Shown: positions 8,528-18,240, numbered from the stretch's first letter. The stretch: 64,000 nt of DNA from Bradyrhizobium sp. CB1015 (GCF_025200925.1 NZ_CP104174.1:1178001-1242000), one strand, 5' to 3'. Notes: generated by a model not told the origin, from the letters alone. Made by a program: numbers and translations.

Positions 8528-9115
8528 TCAGGCCGCGTGCGCCTCAGGGGCGCGAACCGACCTCCGTTTGGGCAGGGCCGCGCCGGTCGGGACGATCATC
8601 CCGGCGGCGCCATCGAGCGCACCATCGGTGAACTCGATCGCCAGCAGGCGGTCGCGCTCGAACGGGCCCGGCAGCGACAGCTCGGCGGTCTTCTCAGTCG
8701 AGAAGCCGAAGCGGGCGTAATAGGGGGCATCGCCGAGCAGGATCACGGCGTCATGCCCGCGCGCCCGGGCGGCAGCCAGCGCTTGATGCATCAGCGCGGC
8801 GCCGATCCCGAGCTCGCGGCAGGCAGGGTCGACCGCCAGCGGTCCGAGGACCAGAGCGGGCCTGCCTCCGGCGCTGACATGCCACAGCCGCACGGTTCCC
8901 ACGAGCTTGCCCTCGCGCATCGCCGACAGGGCAAGGCCTGCAGCGGGCGCGCGTCCGTCGCGCAGGCGCTGGCAGGTGCGGCCGTGGCGGGTCTCGCCAA
9001 AGCAGGCATCGAGCAGCGCTTCGCGCGTCGCGACGTCGGCAGCACGTTCCGCACGGATCACGAACGGAGCGGCTTTCGAGGTGAGGGCAACTTGCGGCTT
9101 CCGAGGAGCAGTCAT
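8528..9115 (-). CDS. GNAT family N-acetyltransferase
   Basis: A 195-residue protein with the GNAT fold. Motif A is seen as LAVDPACRELGIGAALMHQAL near residues 89-109, followed by DAVILLGDAPYYARFGF, characteristic of the YhbS-type subgroup. It transfers an acetyl group from acetyl-CoA to an amine that cannot be read from the sequence. The neighbouring polyamine genes make a polyamine substrate conceivable, but that is a guess. About 30 residues at the C-terminus are less conserved. Confidence 0.85.
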   Translation of the reverse strand: MTAPRKPQVALTSKAAPFVIRAERAADVATREALLDACFGETRHGRTCQRLRDGRAPAAGLALSAMREGKLVGTVRLWHVSAGGRPALVLGPLAVDPACRELGIGAALMHQALAAARARGHDAVILLGDAPYYARFGFSTEKTAELSLPGPFERDRLLAIEFTDGALDGAAGMIVPTGAALPKRRSVRAPEAHAA

Positions 9116-9263
9116 GGCACGTCAGTCCCCGCTTGAACCGGCGTGCGCGCAGCACGCCTGTCCAAGACGTCGTCAGAAATCGAGCTGTTGGATAAGGAGC
9201 CGGCGGACCGGCTCCCGGGTTCGTCAGGCCCCTGGAAAAGAGAGGCGGATCAGATGTGGCAAA

Positions 9264-10406
9264 TCAGATGTGATACGTCTTCAGCGGCGGGATGCCGTTG
9301 AAGGCCACCGACGAGTAGGTCGACGTATAGGCCCCGGTGCCCTCGATCAGCACCTTGTCGCCGATCTCGAGCGTGACGGGAAGCGGATACGGGTTCTTCT
9401 CGTACAGCACGTCGGCGCTGTCGCAGGTCGGACCTGCGAGCACGCACGGGGTCATGTCCGCGCCGTCGTGACGGGTGCGGATGGCGTAGCGGATCGACTC
9501 GTCCATGGTCTCGGCGAGACCGCCGAACTTGCCGATGTCCAGGTACACCCAGCGCACCTCGTCCTCGTCGCTCTTCTTCGAGATGAGCACGACCTCGGAT
9601 TCGATGATGCCGGCGTTGCCCACCATGCCGCGGCCCGGCTCGATGATGGTCTCCGGGATCTGGTTGCCGAAGTGCTTGCGCAGCGCGCGGAAGATCGAGC
9701 GGCCGTAGGTCACGACCGGCGGCACGTCCTTCAGGTACTTGGTCGGGAAGCCGCCGCCCATGTTGACCATGGTCAGGTTGATGCCGCGCTCGGCGCAGTC
9801 GCGGAACACCTGCGAGGCCATCGCCAGCGCACGGTCCCACGCCTTCACCTTGCGCTGCTGCGAGCCGACATGGAAGGAGATGCCGCACGGCTCCAGCCCT
9901 AAGCGCTTGGCGAGGTCGAGCACCTCGACCGCCATTTCCGGGTCGCAGCCGAACTTGCGCGACAGCGGCCACTCGGCACCGGCGCAGTCGTAGAGGATGC
10001 GGCAGAACACCTTCGCACCGGGGGCGGCACGGGCGACCTTCTCGACTTCCGCGGCGCAATCGACCGCGAACAGGCGAATGCCGAGCGCGAAGGCGCGCGC
10101 GATGTCGCGCTCCTTCTTGATCGTGTTGCCGAAGGAGATGCGATCGGGCGTCGCACCCGCGGCCAGCGCCATCTCGATCTCGGCGACCGTGGCGGTGTCG
10201 AAGCAGGAGCCCATGGACGCGAGCAGGGACAGCACTTCCGGCGCCGGGTTCGCCTTGACGGCATAGAACACGCGGCTGTCGGGCAGCGCCTTGGCGAAGC
10301 TCTGGTAATTGTCGCGCACGACATCGAGGTCGACGACGAGGCACGGCTCGGTGTCGAGGCCTTCGTTGCGGCGGTTGCGCAGGAATTCCTGGATACGTTC
10401 GGTCAT
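9264..10406 (-). CDS. Ornithine decarboxylase (fold III PLP enzyme)
   Basis: A 380-residue alanine-racemase-fold decarboxylase of the eukaryotic ODC type. The PLP lysine is K51 in FYAVKANPAP; the phosphate-binding glycines are in VNMGGGFPTKY, the motif EPGRGMVG follows, and the catalytic cysteine is in AGPTCDSADV near residue 325. It makes putrescine from ornithine and may also take lysine. ATG 10406 begins MTERIQEFL. With homospermidine synthase it forms a polyamine route. A long untranslated leader precedes it. Confidence 0.92.
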   Translation of the reverse strand: MTERIQEFLRNRRNEGLDTEPCLVVDLDVVRDNYQSFAKALPDSRVFYAVKANPAPEVLSLLASMGSCFDTATVAEIEMALAAGATPDRISFGNTIKKERDIARAFALGIRLFAVDCAAEVEKVARAAPGAKVFCRILYDCAGAEWPLSRKFGCDPEMAVEVLDLAKRLGLEPCGISFHVGSQQRKVKAWDRALAMASQVFRDCAERGINLTMVNMGGGFPTKYLKDVPPVVTYGRSIFRALRKHFGNQIPETIIEPGRGMVGNAGIIESEVVLISKKSDEDEVRWVYLDIGKFGGLAETMDESIRYAIRTRHDGADMTPCVLAGPTCDSADVLYEKNPYPLPVTLEIGDKVLIEGTGAYTSTYSSVAFNGIPPLKTYHI

Positions 10407-10740
10407 GGCACTCTCCAACGGTCCCAGCGACGGGAGCCGTATCAACATGACGTCTGATGAGAATGCCTCGGCCGCATCGCGCGATGGAGGCGCGCTGAAG
10501 CCGAAAAACTCAAACCAGACTGTGCTGCCGTGGATTGGTTGGGAGAGTTTCCCGCCCGCTCACCTGGCAATGAAGGACAAGCCTTTTCAGTAGCCCGCGC
10601 CGGCGTTGGACTGCCGGTAGAGACCAAAAAAGCCCGATCCGTCGTTGCTTTAAGTCGCGTCCCCCGTTGAGAGCGGGGTGCGCCGGTTCGCCTCCGGCTG
10701 CCAGTCACGGTTGCAAAGAGCGAAGTCACCTTCGACATGG
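10407..10740 (-). promoter_or_regulatory. Candidate speF-type leader RNA upstream of ornithine decarboxylase
   Basis: About 690 bp separate this gene from the next one, 10407-11094. The proximal 330 bp read on the minus strand contain several GC-rich inverted repeats and a possible short upstream frame beginning near 10738. Alphaproteobacterial ornithine decarboxylase genes are known to carry the conserved speF leader RNA (Rfam RF00518). This placement suggests a homologue, but I have not matched its consensus base by base. I see nothing recognisable in the distal part, 10741-11094, apart from short hairpins near 11005-11030. Confidence 0.45.
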
Positions 10741-11094
10741 CATCTCTTTGAGAGAGATGCTGGGCGCTCCGGGTTTGCTTCGTCGTCCGACCTTCCGGTC
10801 TTGCGACCTCAGTCTTCCGACTTCCGCACTTCCGAAGAGCCCCTCGGCTTCTTCACCCCTTGGCGGCTGTCCGGCCTCTTGTCCGGATACCTACCGACTG
10901 ACACACGACCACAGGCACGTGCGAAATTGGGCAAGTCCGCACATAAGCGTTTTGACTCTGCTTCGCAAGAATTTTTTTAGGCTGCGGACATAATTGCCTA
11001 ACGTCTGCTTGCGCGCTGTTGCGCGAGCGACGCGGAAGATGAACACGCGTTAAGTTTTCGCCGCGCTGCGCGTGTTGCCCACGCGCGAGAAGCG

Positions 11095-11349
11095 TCAGCG
11101 GCGCTTGGTGAAGGGCTCGATGCGCTGAGCGCCGCGGATGAAGGCGGTCATCACGAGCACGCCGAGTGCGAACAGCACGGCCTGCAGGATATGGGCGCCC
11201 TGGTCGCCGAGCCCGAACAGGATTGCGAGCGCCCAGCCGCCGGCAAAGGCCGCGCCGAACACCTCCGCGCCGATCAGGATGGCGGCGCTGATGACGGTGA
11301 TGACGCTGGGCCAGACGATCTGGCGGGACGATGAAGAAGGCGCGTTCAT
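11095..11349 (-). CDS. Small two-helix membrane protein
   Basis: An 84-residue protein with two hydrophobic helices (VITVISAAILIGAEVFGAAFAGGWALAILFG at about residues 15-45, divided by G/A residues, and ILQAVLFALGVLVMTAF at about 53-69) and a basic tail. The ATG at 11349 is the first sensible start; the longer upstream reading is antisense to the next gene. No function is recognised. It is divergent from the M3 peptidase gene. Confidence 0.65.
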   Translation of the reverse strand: MNAPSSSSRQIVWPSVITVISAAILIGAEVFGAAFAGGWALAILFGLGDQGAHILQAVLFALGVLVMTAFIRGAQRIEPFTKRR

Positions 11350-11485
11350 GGTTTCAGAGGGTCCTGGCTTCGAGGGCCGCAATCTCCCCGAAAAGGCGGC
11401 CGGGAGCAAGGGCAAACGGCCCAAAAAAGCCCCACGCGTGCTATAGCTGGCCGCAACGATCGAGCCACGAAATCCGGGACTTGTG

Positions 11486-13567
11486 ATGTCAGAACCCCGC
11501 CAAATTACGGACGCCGAGACCAATCCGCTGCTGAAGGCCTGGGTGACGCCGTTCGCGACCCCGCCCTTCGACGAGATCAAGCCGGAGCACTTCCTCCCCG
11601 CTTTCGAGCAGGCCTTCGCCGACCATGCCGCCGAGATCGCGGCGATCACCAATGATCCCGCGGCGCCCGACTTCGCCAACACCATCACGGCGCTGGAGCG
11701 CTCGGGCAAGCTCTTGAGCAAGGTCGCGGCGGTCTTCTACGACCTCGTCTCGGCGCATTCCAACCCGGCCATCCTGGAGATCGACAAGGAGGTCTCCTTG
11801 CGGATGGCGCGGCACTGGAATCCGATCATGATGAACGCCGTGCTGTTCGGCCGCATCGCCCATCTGCACGAGAACCGCGCGGGTCTCGGTCTCACGCCCG
11901 AGCAGCTCCGCCTCTTGGAGCGCACCTACACCCGCTTCCACCGCGCCGGCGCCGGCCTCTCCGAGGAGGCCAAGACCCGGATGGCCGAGATCAACGAGCG
12001 GCTGGCCCAGCTCGGCACCGGCTTCAGCCACCATCTGCTCGGCGACGAGCAGGACTGGTTCCTGGAGCTCGGGGAGGCCGACTGCCAGGGCCTGCCGGAG
12101 AGCTTCGTCGCCAGCGCCAAGGCTGCGGCGGAAGAGCGCGGCATGGCAGGCAAGGCCATCGTCACGCTGTCGCGTTCCTCGGTCGAACAGTTCCTGAAGA
12201 GCTCCGCCCGGCGTGACCTCCGCGAGAAGGTCTACAAGGCCTTCATCGCGCGCGGCGACAACGGCAACGCCAACGACAACAACGCGACCATTGTCGAGAT
12301 CCTGAAGCTGCGCGAGGAGAGCGCCAAGCTCCTGGGCTATCCGACCTACGCCGCCTACCGGCTGGAGGATTCCATGGCCAAGACGCCGGACGCGGTGCGC
12401 AGCCTGTTGGAGCGGGTCTGGAAGCCGGCCCGGGCCCGCGCGCTTGCCGACCGCGACGAGATGCAGGCGCTGATCACGCAAGAGGGCGGCAATTTCAAGC
12501 TCGCCCCTTGGGACTGGCGCTTCTACGCCGAGAAGCTGCGTCTGCAGCGCGCCAATTTCGACGATTCCGCGATCAAGCCGTATCTCGGCCTCGACAACAT
12601 GATCGCCGCCGCCTTCGACTGCGCCACGCGCCTGTTCGGCGTCACCTTCGAGGAGCGCAAGGACATTCCGGTCTGGCACCCGGACGTCCGGGTCTGGGAG
12701 GTGAAGGGGCCGGACGGCAAGCACAAGGCGCTGTTCTATGGCGACTACTTCGCCCGGCCGTCGAAGCGCTCCGGCGCCTGGATGACCTCGCTGCGCGACC
12801 AGCAGAAGCTCGACGGCGACGTCGCGCCGCTCGTTCTCAACATCTGCAATTTCGCCAAGGGGGCCGGCGGCGAGCCGTCGCTGCTGTCGCCCGACGATGC
12901 CCGCACCCTGTTCCACGAGTTCGGCCACGGCCTGCACGGCATGCTCTCCAACGTGACCTATCCCTCGCTGTCTGGCACCTCCGTGTTCACCGATTTCGTC
13001 GAACTGCCCTCGCAGCTCTACGAGCACTGGCAGGAGCGGCCCGAGGTGCTGCAGAAGTTCGCCCGCCATGACCAGACCGGCGAGCCGCTGCCGGACGATC
13101 TCCTGCAGCGCTTCCTCGCCGCGCGAAAATTCAACCAGGGCTTTGCCACGGTCGAGTTCGTCTCGTCGGCGCTGATCGATCTCGAATTCCACACCCAGCC
13201 GGCTGCCGCCGCGCAGGATGTCCGCGCCTTCGAGAGGCGCGAGCTGGAGAAGATCGGCATGCCCGAGGAGATCGCGCTGCGTCATCGTCCGACGCAGTTC
13301 GGCCACATCTTCACCGGCGACCACTACGCCGCCGGCTATTACAGCTACATGTGGTCGGAGGTGATGGACGCCGACGCCTTCGGCGCCTTCGAGGAGGCCG
13401 GCGACATCTTCGATCCCGCCGTCGCCAAGCGTCTGCACGACGACATCTATTCGTCGGGCGGATCGGTCGATCCGGAAGCCGCCTACCAGGCGTTCCGCGG
13501 CCGTCCGCCCGAGCCGGATGCGCTGCTCCGCCGCCGCGGTCTGCTCGAAGACGCCAAGGCGGCCTGA
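11486..13567 (+). CDS. M3 family zinc oligopeptidase (Dcp/oligopeptidase A type)
   Basis: A 693-residue cytoplasmic metallopeptidase. The HExxH zinc motif is HEFGHGLHGML with H477 and H481, and the third ligand lies in the downstream glutamate helix. The length matches peptidyl-dipeptidase Dcp and oligopeptidase A. These enzymes degrade short peptides from proteolysis and cleaved signal peptides. ATG 11486 is used (GTG at 11483 is adjacent). The next gene overlaps its stop by one base (ATGA-like junction), although that gene is about metals rather than peptides. Confidence 0.93.
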   Translation: MSEPRQITDAETNPLLKAWVTPFATPPFDEIKPEHFLPAFEQAFADHAAEIAAITNDPAAPDFANTITALERSGKLLSKVAAVFYDLVSAHSNPAILEIDKEVSLRMARHWNPIMMNAVLFGRIAHLHENRAGLGLTPEQLRLLERTYTRFHRAGAGLSEEAKTRMAEINERLAQLGTGFSHHLLGDEQDWFLELGEADCQGLPESFVASAKAAAEERGMAGKAIVTLSRSSVEQFLKSSARRDLREKVYKAFIARGDNGNANDNNATIVEILKLREESAKLLGYPTYAAYRLEDSMAKTPDAVRSLLERVWKPARARALADRDEMQALITQEGGNFKLAPWDWRFYAEKLRLQRANFDDSAIKPYLGLDNMIAAAFDCATRLFGVTFEERKDIPVWHPDVRVWEVKGPDGKHKALFYGDYFARPSKRSGAWMTSLRDQQKLDGDVAPLVLNICNFAKGAGGEPSLLSPDDARTLFHEFGHGLHGMLSNVTYPSLSGTSVFTDFVELPSQLYEHWQERPEVLQKFARHDQTGEPLPDDLLQRFLAARKFNQGFATVEFVSSALIDLEFHTQPAAAAQDVRAFERRELEKIGMPEEIALRHRPTQFGHIFTGDHYAAGYYSYMWSEVMDADAFGAFEEAGDIFDPAVAKRLHDDIYSSGGSVDPEAAYQAFRGRPPEPDALLRRRGLLEDAKAA

Positions 13568-14205
13568 TGAGCATGCGCCGCCTGTTCGGATGCCTGCTCG
13601 CCGCCGCGGTGACGCTCGCGGCGGGGGCAGCAAATGCGCATCCGCATGTCTGGATCACCGCGACCAGCGAATTGCTGTACGCCGCCGACGGCAGCATCAC
13701 CGGCGTGCGCCACGCCTGGACCTTCGACGACATGTTCTCGGCCTATGCGGTGCAGGGGCTCGAGAGCAAGACCAAGGGCGCCTACACGCGAGAGGAGCTG
13801 ACGCCGCTGGCTCAGACCAATGTCGAGTCGCTGAAGGAATACGCCTACTTCACCTTCGCCAAGGCCGACGGCAAGAAGGAGCGCTTCCAGGAGCCGATCG
13901 ACTATTTCCTCGACTACAAGGACACGGTGCTGACCCTGCACTTCACGCTGCCGCTGAAGAACCCGGTCAAGCCCAGGCAGCTGGTGCTCGAAGTGTTCGA
14001 CCGCTCCTTCTTCATCGACTTCCAGATGGCCAAGGACAGTCCGGTCAAGCTGGTCGGTGCGCCCGCGGGCTGCCAGATGAAGCTGGAGCGGCCGAACGAC
14101 GGCACCGCGAGCGCGCAGAAGCTGAACGAACAGACGTTCCTGAACGGGGAGAACTCGAATTTCGGCATGATGTTCGCCAACAGGATCACGGTGGATTGCC
14201 CTTGA
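13567..14205 (+). CDS. DUF1007 periplasmic protein paired with NicO exporter
   Basis: A 212-residue exported protein. Its signal peptide (LFGCLLAAAVTLAAGAANA) is cleaved before HPHVWITATSELLY, the hallmark DUF1007 start with two histidines at the mature N-terminus. DUF1007 genes commonly precede NicO/RcnA-type nickel-cobalt transporters, as here. The mature HPH terminus may bind metal. It overlaps both neighbours by a few bases, so the genes are coupled. The biochemical role is not known. Confidence 0.88.
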   Translation: MSMRRLFGCLLAAAVTLAAGAANAHPHVWITATSELLYAADGSITGVRHAWTFDDMFSAYAVQGLESKTKGAYTREELTPLAQTNVESLKEYAYFTFAKADGKKERFQEPIDYFLDYKDTVLTLHFTLPLKNPVKPRQLVLEVFDRSFFIDFQMAKDSPVKLVGAPAGCQMKLERPNDGTASAQKLNEQTFLNGENSNFGMMFANRITVDCP

Positions 14206-15326
14206 AGCCGCAACTCTCTCCGCTCGCACGCGGGCTGCTCGTCTCTGCCGCTGTGCTGCTGGCCGTGGGTGTGACAGACGCCGCGCTTCACGATCTCCTC
14301 GCGCAAAACCCGTTCGGCGCGCCGCGACCGGCGCAGGCGGCCGAGCCTGAAGCAAGCGGCCTCATCGGCTGGCTCCTCGCCAAGCAGTCGGAATTCTATC
14401 GCCAGATGTCGGCGACCATCCGCGCCGCGAAGTCCGACGGCTCGGCGGTGTGGACGCTGCTCTTCATCTCGTTCGCCTATGGCATCTTCCATGCCGCCGG
14501 TCCCGGCCACGGCAAGGCGGTGATCGCCTCCTATCTGGTCGCCAACCGCGAGACCGCTCGCCGCGGCATCGCGCTGTCGTTTGCCTCGGCGCTGATGCAG
14601 TCGCTGGTCGCGATCCTCATCGTCGGCATCTCGGCCTGGATCCTGAATGCCACCGCCAAGACCATGTGCAAGGCGGAAGGCGTGATCGAGATCGCGAGCT
14701 ACGCCCTGATCGCGCTGTTCGGCCTGCGGTTGGTCTGGGTCAAAGGCCGCACCTTCATTCGCGCACTTCAGGCGACCCAGCCGGTGCCGGCGATGGCGGG
14801 CGTGCCGCACGACCACGATCACGATCATCACCATCACCGTGATGCGCATGATCATCATCACCACGATCACGGCCATGATCACCACCATGGCCACGGCCAC
14901 GCTCACCATCACCACGGGCATGACCACGTCCATGACGAGCATTGCGGCCATTCCCACGGACCCACGCCAAGCGAGCTCGCCGGCCCCGGCGGCTGGCGGC
15001 GCGGCTTCGCCGCGATCCTGACCGTCGGCATCCGCCCCTGCTCGGGTGCGATCCTGGTCCTCGTGTTTGCACTCGCCCAGGGCCTGTTCTGGGCTGGAAT
15101 TGCCGCGACCTTCCTGATGGGATTGGGCACCGCGATCACGGTGGCGGCCATCGCTGTTATCGCCGTCTCCGCCAAGGACATCGCCGCCCGTCTCAGCGCC
15201 GGCCGCGACGGCGGCGGCGCGCTGTTCATGCGCGGCATCGAGCTCGGCGCCGCAGGTCTGGTCCTGCTGTTCGGCGTCGGCCTCCTGTTCGGCTACATCG
15301 CCGCCGAACGGACCACGTGTTTTTGA
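14202..15326 (+). CDS. NicO/RcnA-type nickel-cobalt transporter
   Basis: A 374-residue integral membrane protein starting at a TTG that overlaps the DUF1007 stop. It has an N-terminal hydrophobic segment, the motif HAAGPGHGKAVIASYL near residues 96-111, then a loop of about 60 residues made mostly of His and Asp, then GIRPCSGAILVLVFALAQG and two more helices. The motif pair defines the NicO family of Ni2+/Co2+ exporters. The His-rich loop probably senses or gathers metal. The start codon is inferred; no ATG is available. Confidence 0.9.
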   Translation: MKPQLSPLARGLLVSAAVLLAVGVTDAALHDLLAQNPFGAPRPAQAAEPEASGLIGWLLAKQSEFYRQMSATIRAAKSDGSAVWTLLFISFAYGIFHAAGPGHGKAVIASYLVANRETARRGIALSFASALMQSLVAILIVGISAWILNATAKTMCKAEGVIEIASYALIALFGLRLVWVKGRTFIRALQATQPVPAMAGVPHDHDHDHHHHRDAHDHHHHDHGHDHHHGHGHAHHHHGHDHVHDEHCGHSHGPTPSELAGPGGWRRGFAAILTVGIRPCSGAILVLVFALAQGLFWAGIAATFLMGLGTAITVAAIAVIAVSAKDIAARLSAGRDGGGALFMRGIELGAAGLVLLFGVGLLFGYIAAERTTCF

Positions 15327-15337
15327 GCCACTCTTTC

Positions 15338-15503
15338 TTACCCTCCCCTGGAGGGGGAGGGTCGCTGCGCATGAAGCGAAGCGCAATGCGGAGCGGGGTG
15401 GGGTGACGGTCTCTCCACATCAAACGGTGCCGGTGCGGAGAGATCACCCCATCCCGCTCGCGCTGCGCGCGATCGACCCTCCCCCTCCAGGGGAGGGTAA
15501 GAG
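15338..15503. repeat. Intergenic palindromic repeat, CCCTCCCCTGGAGGGGGAGGG type
   Basis: The ends TTACCCTCCCCTGGAGGG and CCCTCCAGGGGAGGGTAA are inverted copies, each also carrying an internal CCCT-CC-AGGG hairpin. The middle holds a second inverted pair around CTCTCCACA and the matching GAGAGATCACCCC. Further copies are at 18717-18900 and 42308-42694. It lies between convergent genes. Confidence 0.85.
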
Positions 15504-15902
15504 TCACACCGGCAGAAACCGCTTCAACGCCGGCATGAAGAAGATCCCGAGATTGATCGCAAAGCCGATGCTCCAGAGGATCGAGCGCAGCGTCGGGCGG
15601 TTGCCGAGATAGGTCAGCACATAGGCGATCCGCACGATCAGGAACAGCGCCGCGAGCTCGTCGATCAGCCGCTGCGGCGAGTCCCTGTATTCGGCGAGCA
15701 GCACCGCGAACGCGAAGAACGGAAACGTCTCGATGCCGTTCTGGTGCGCGCCGAGCGCGCGTTGCGACAGGGCGTCCTCGTAGAAGGCGGGATCGCGCGG
15801 CCGGGAATTGTCGAAGCGGCGAAACCTGATCCATTTGACCGAGGCGATCGTAGACAGATAGAGCAGCAGCGCCCCGAAGACACACCATTCCGCGAGCGTC
15901 AT
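15504..15902 (-). CDS. MAPEG family membrane protein
   Basis: A 132-residue protein with four hydrophobic helices and the MAPEG signature region (SQRALGAHQNGIETFPFFAFAVLLAE, residues about 46-71, then VRIAYVLTYLGNRPTLRS). MAPEG proteins include glutathione transferases and eicosanoid enzymes. The bacterial substrate is unknown. The ATG at 15902 gives the usual family length. Confidence 0.88.
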   Translation of the reverse strand: MTLAEWCVFGALLLYLSTIASVKWIRFRRFDNSRPRDPAFYEDALSQRALGAHQNGIETFPFFAFAVLLAEYRDSPQRLIDELAALFLIVRIAYVLTYLGNRPTLRSILWSIGFAINLGIFFMPALKRFLPV

Positions 15903-15983
15903 CGTCCCTCCCCCCTTGGGTGCGACCCTAGCGAAACCAGCCTCATCTTGACAAGTTCGGACCAACGCGCGACCCAACCAGCC

Positions 15984-17021
15984 ATGAACAGCGTCGTCCC
16001 CCTCGAGACTGCGAAACCGGCCACCCGATCCGCCCTGCCGCGGGTCGGCGTGCTCCTGATCAATCTCGGAACGCCTGAGACGGCCGATGCGCCCGGCGTG
16101 CGGGTCTACCTCAAGGAGTTCCTCAGCGACGCCCGCGTCATCGAGGACCAGGGCCTGATCTGGAAGCTGGTGCTGAACGGGATCATCCTGCGCAGCCGTC
16201 CCCGCACCAAGGCGCTCGATTACCAGAAGATCTGGAACAATGATCGGAACGAGTCGCCGCTGAAAACCATCACCCGCTCGCAAAGCGACAAGCTCGCAGC
16301 CGCCTTGTCCGATCGCGCCAACGTCGTTGTCGATTGGGCGATGCGCTACGGCAATCCCTCGATCAAGTCGGGCATAGATGCGCTGATCGCGAAAGGCTGC
16401 GAGCGCATCCTGGCCGTGCCGCTCTATCCGCAATATTCTGCCTCGACCTCGGCGACCGTCTGCGACGAAGTCTTCCGCGTGCTGGCGCAGCTTCGCAATC
16501 AGCCGACGCTGCGGGTGACGCCGCCCTATTACGTCGACGAGGCCTATATCGAGGCGCTCGCGACTTCGATCGAGGCGCATCTGGCGGCGTTGTCCTTCAA
16601 GCCGGAGCTGATCGTGGCGTCCTTCCACGGCATGCCGAAATCCTACGTCGACAAGGGCGATCCCTATCAGCAGCACTGTATCGCGACGACCGAGGCGCTG
16701 CGCCGCCGGCTCGGCATGGACGAGACGAAGCTGCTGCTGACCTTCCAGTCGCGCTTCGGCAACGACGAGTGGCTGCAGCCCTATACCGACAAGACCATGG
16801 AGCGGCTCGCCAAGGAAGGCGTGCGCCGCATCGCGGTGGTGACGCCGGGCTTTTCCGCCGACTGCCTGGAGACGCTGGAGGAGATCGCGCAGGAGAACGC
16901 CGAGATATTCAAGCATAATGGCGGCGAGCAGTTTTCCGCGATCCCCTGCCTCAACGACAGCGGGCCGGGCATGGACGTGATCCGCACCCTGGTGCTGCGC
17001 GAGCTCCAGGGCTGGATCTGA
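15984..17021 (+). CDS. hemH: Ferrochelatase
   Basis: A 345-residue enzyme that inserts Fe2+ into protoporphyrin IX in the last step of heme synthesis. It starts near RVGVLLINLGTPETADAPGVRVYLKEFLSD, the typical family opening. The catalytic histidine is in IVASFHGMPKSYVDKGDPY, and the C-terminal acidic metal path is seen in TPGFSADCLETLEEI. It is membrane-associated in most bacteria. ATG 15984 fits the family start. Confidence 0.95.
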   Translation: MNSVVPLETAKPATRSALPRVGVLLINLGTPETADAPGVRVYLKEFLSDARVIEDQGLIWKLVLNGIILRSRPRTKALDYQKIWNNDRNESPLKTITRSQSDKLAAALSDRANVVVDWAMRYGNPSIKSGIDALIAKGCERILAVPLYPQYSASTSATVCDEVFRVLAQLRNQPTLRVTPPYYVDEAYIEALATSIEAHLAALSFKPELIVASFHGMPKSYVDKGDPYQQHCIATTEALRRRLGMDETKLLLTFQSRFGNDEWLQPYTDKTMERLAKEGVRRIAVVTPGFSADCLETLEEIAQENAEIFKHNGGEQFSAIPCLNDSGPGMDVIRTLVLRELQGWI

Positions 17022-17241
17022 CGTGACGGCGGGCGGCAAAACTTAACCTTGGCGCTAGGTCGGCCCGGGCATCCTTTCAAGAGCTTTCGTCCAAATTCAT
17101 AATCCCCGCCATTCCCTTTCCGTACGCCTTGTGCGGATTTGGCCTGATGCCGACGTTACGCACGACCGCTGAACCGGTAGGCTATCGATCCCGACCAAAT
17201 GACAGCGCCGGAAGGGCCTTTTTCCCGGCCTTGGAGGAGAT

Positions 17242-18240
17242 ATGAGCGGCTTCGACATTTTCGCGATTGTTCTGGTGTTGCTCGTCATCGTCACGCTGGT
17301 CGCCGGCGTGAAGACGGTGCCGCAGGGCTATGACTGGACCATCGAGCGGTTCGGCAAGTACACCCAGACGCTGAGCCCCGGGCTCAATTTGATCGTGCCC
17401 TATTTCGATCGCGTCGGGCGCAAGATCAACATGATGGAGCAGGTGATCGACATTCCCGAACAGGAGGTGATCACCAAGGACAACGCCACCGTGACGGTGG
17501 ACGGCGTCGCCTTCTTCCAGGTGTTCGATGCCGCCAAGGCGAGCTACGAGGTCGCCAATCTGAACCAGGCGATCACGGTGCTCACCATGACCAACATCCG
17601 CTCGGTGATGGGCTCGATGGACCTCGACCAGGTGCTGTCGCACCGCGACGAGATCAACGAGCGGCTGCTGCGCGTGGTCGACGCCGCGGTGTCGCCCTGG
17701 GGCGTCAAGGTCAACCGCATCGAGATCAAGGACATCGTGCCGCCCGCCGACCTCGTCGAAGCCATGGGCCGGCAGATGAAGGCCGAGCGAGTCAAGCGCG
17801 CCGACATTCTCGCGGCCGAAGGCCAGCGCCAGTCGGAGATCCTGCGCGCCGAGGGCGCCAAGCAGGGCCAGATTCTCCAGGCCGAAGGCCGCCGCGAGGC
17901 CGCCTTCCGCGACGCCGAGGCGCGCGAGCGTCTCGCCGAGGCCGAAGCCAAGGCGACTCAAGTGGTGTCGGAAGCCATTGCCAAGGGCGACGTTGCGGCG
18001 TTGAACTATTTCATCGCCGACAAATATATCAAGGCGTTCGGCCAGTTCGCGGATGCGCCGAACCAGAAGATCATCATGCTGCCGGTGGAGGCCGTGAGCA
18101 TGCTGGGCTCGCTCGCCGGTATCGGCGAGATCGCCAAGGCCACGTTCGGCGAGAGTGCTGCATCCGCAGCCGCTGCCGCGCGCCGCGGCGGATCGGTCCC
18201 GTCGTCGGGTCCGACGCCGCCCGCAGTGCCGCCGCAGTAA
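17242..18240 (+). CDS. SPFH/Band 7 protein (QmcA/stomatin-like)
   Basis: A 332-residue membrane-scaffold protein. One N-terminal helix is followed by an SPFH domain (VPQGYDWTIERFGKYTQTLSPGLNLI) and an Ala/Glu-rich coiled coil (EAEAKATQVVSEAIAKGD), ending in a proline-rich tail. GGAGGA lies 6 bases before ATG 17242. It precedes an NfeD gene, the standard partner: together they form QmcA/YbbK-YbbJ-type microdomain complexes in the inner membrane that support quality control. Confidence 0.92.
   Translation: MSGFDIFAIVLVLLVIVTLVAGVKTVPQGYDWTIERFGKYTQTLSPGLNLIVPYFDRVGRKINMMEQVIDIPEQEVITKDNATVTVDGVAFFQVFDAAKASYEVANLNQAITVLTMTNIRSVMGSMDLDQVLSHRDEINERLLRVVDAAVSPWGVKVNRIEIKDIVPPADLVEAMGRQMKAERVKRADILAAEGQRQSEILRAEGAKQGQILQAEGRREAAFRDAEARERLAEAEAKATQVVSEAIAKGDVAALNYFIADKYIKAFGQFADAPNQKIIMLPVEAVSMLGSLAGIGEIAKATFGESAASAAAAARRGGSVPSSGPTPPAVPPQ

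Noticed and set aside
11489..13633. 714-codon open frame on the minus strand
   Set aside because: Antisense shadow of the M3 peptidase, which carries the HEFGH zinc motif.
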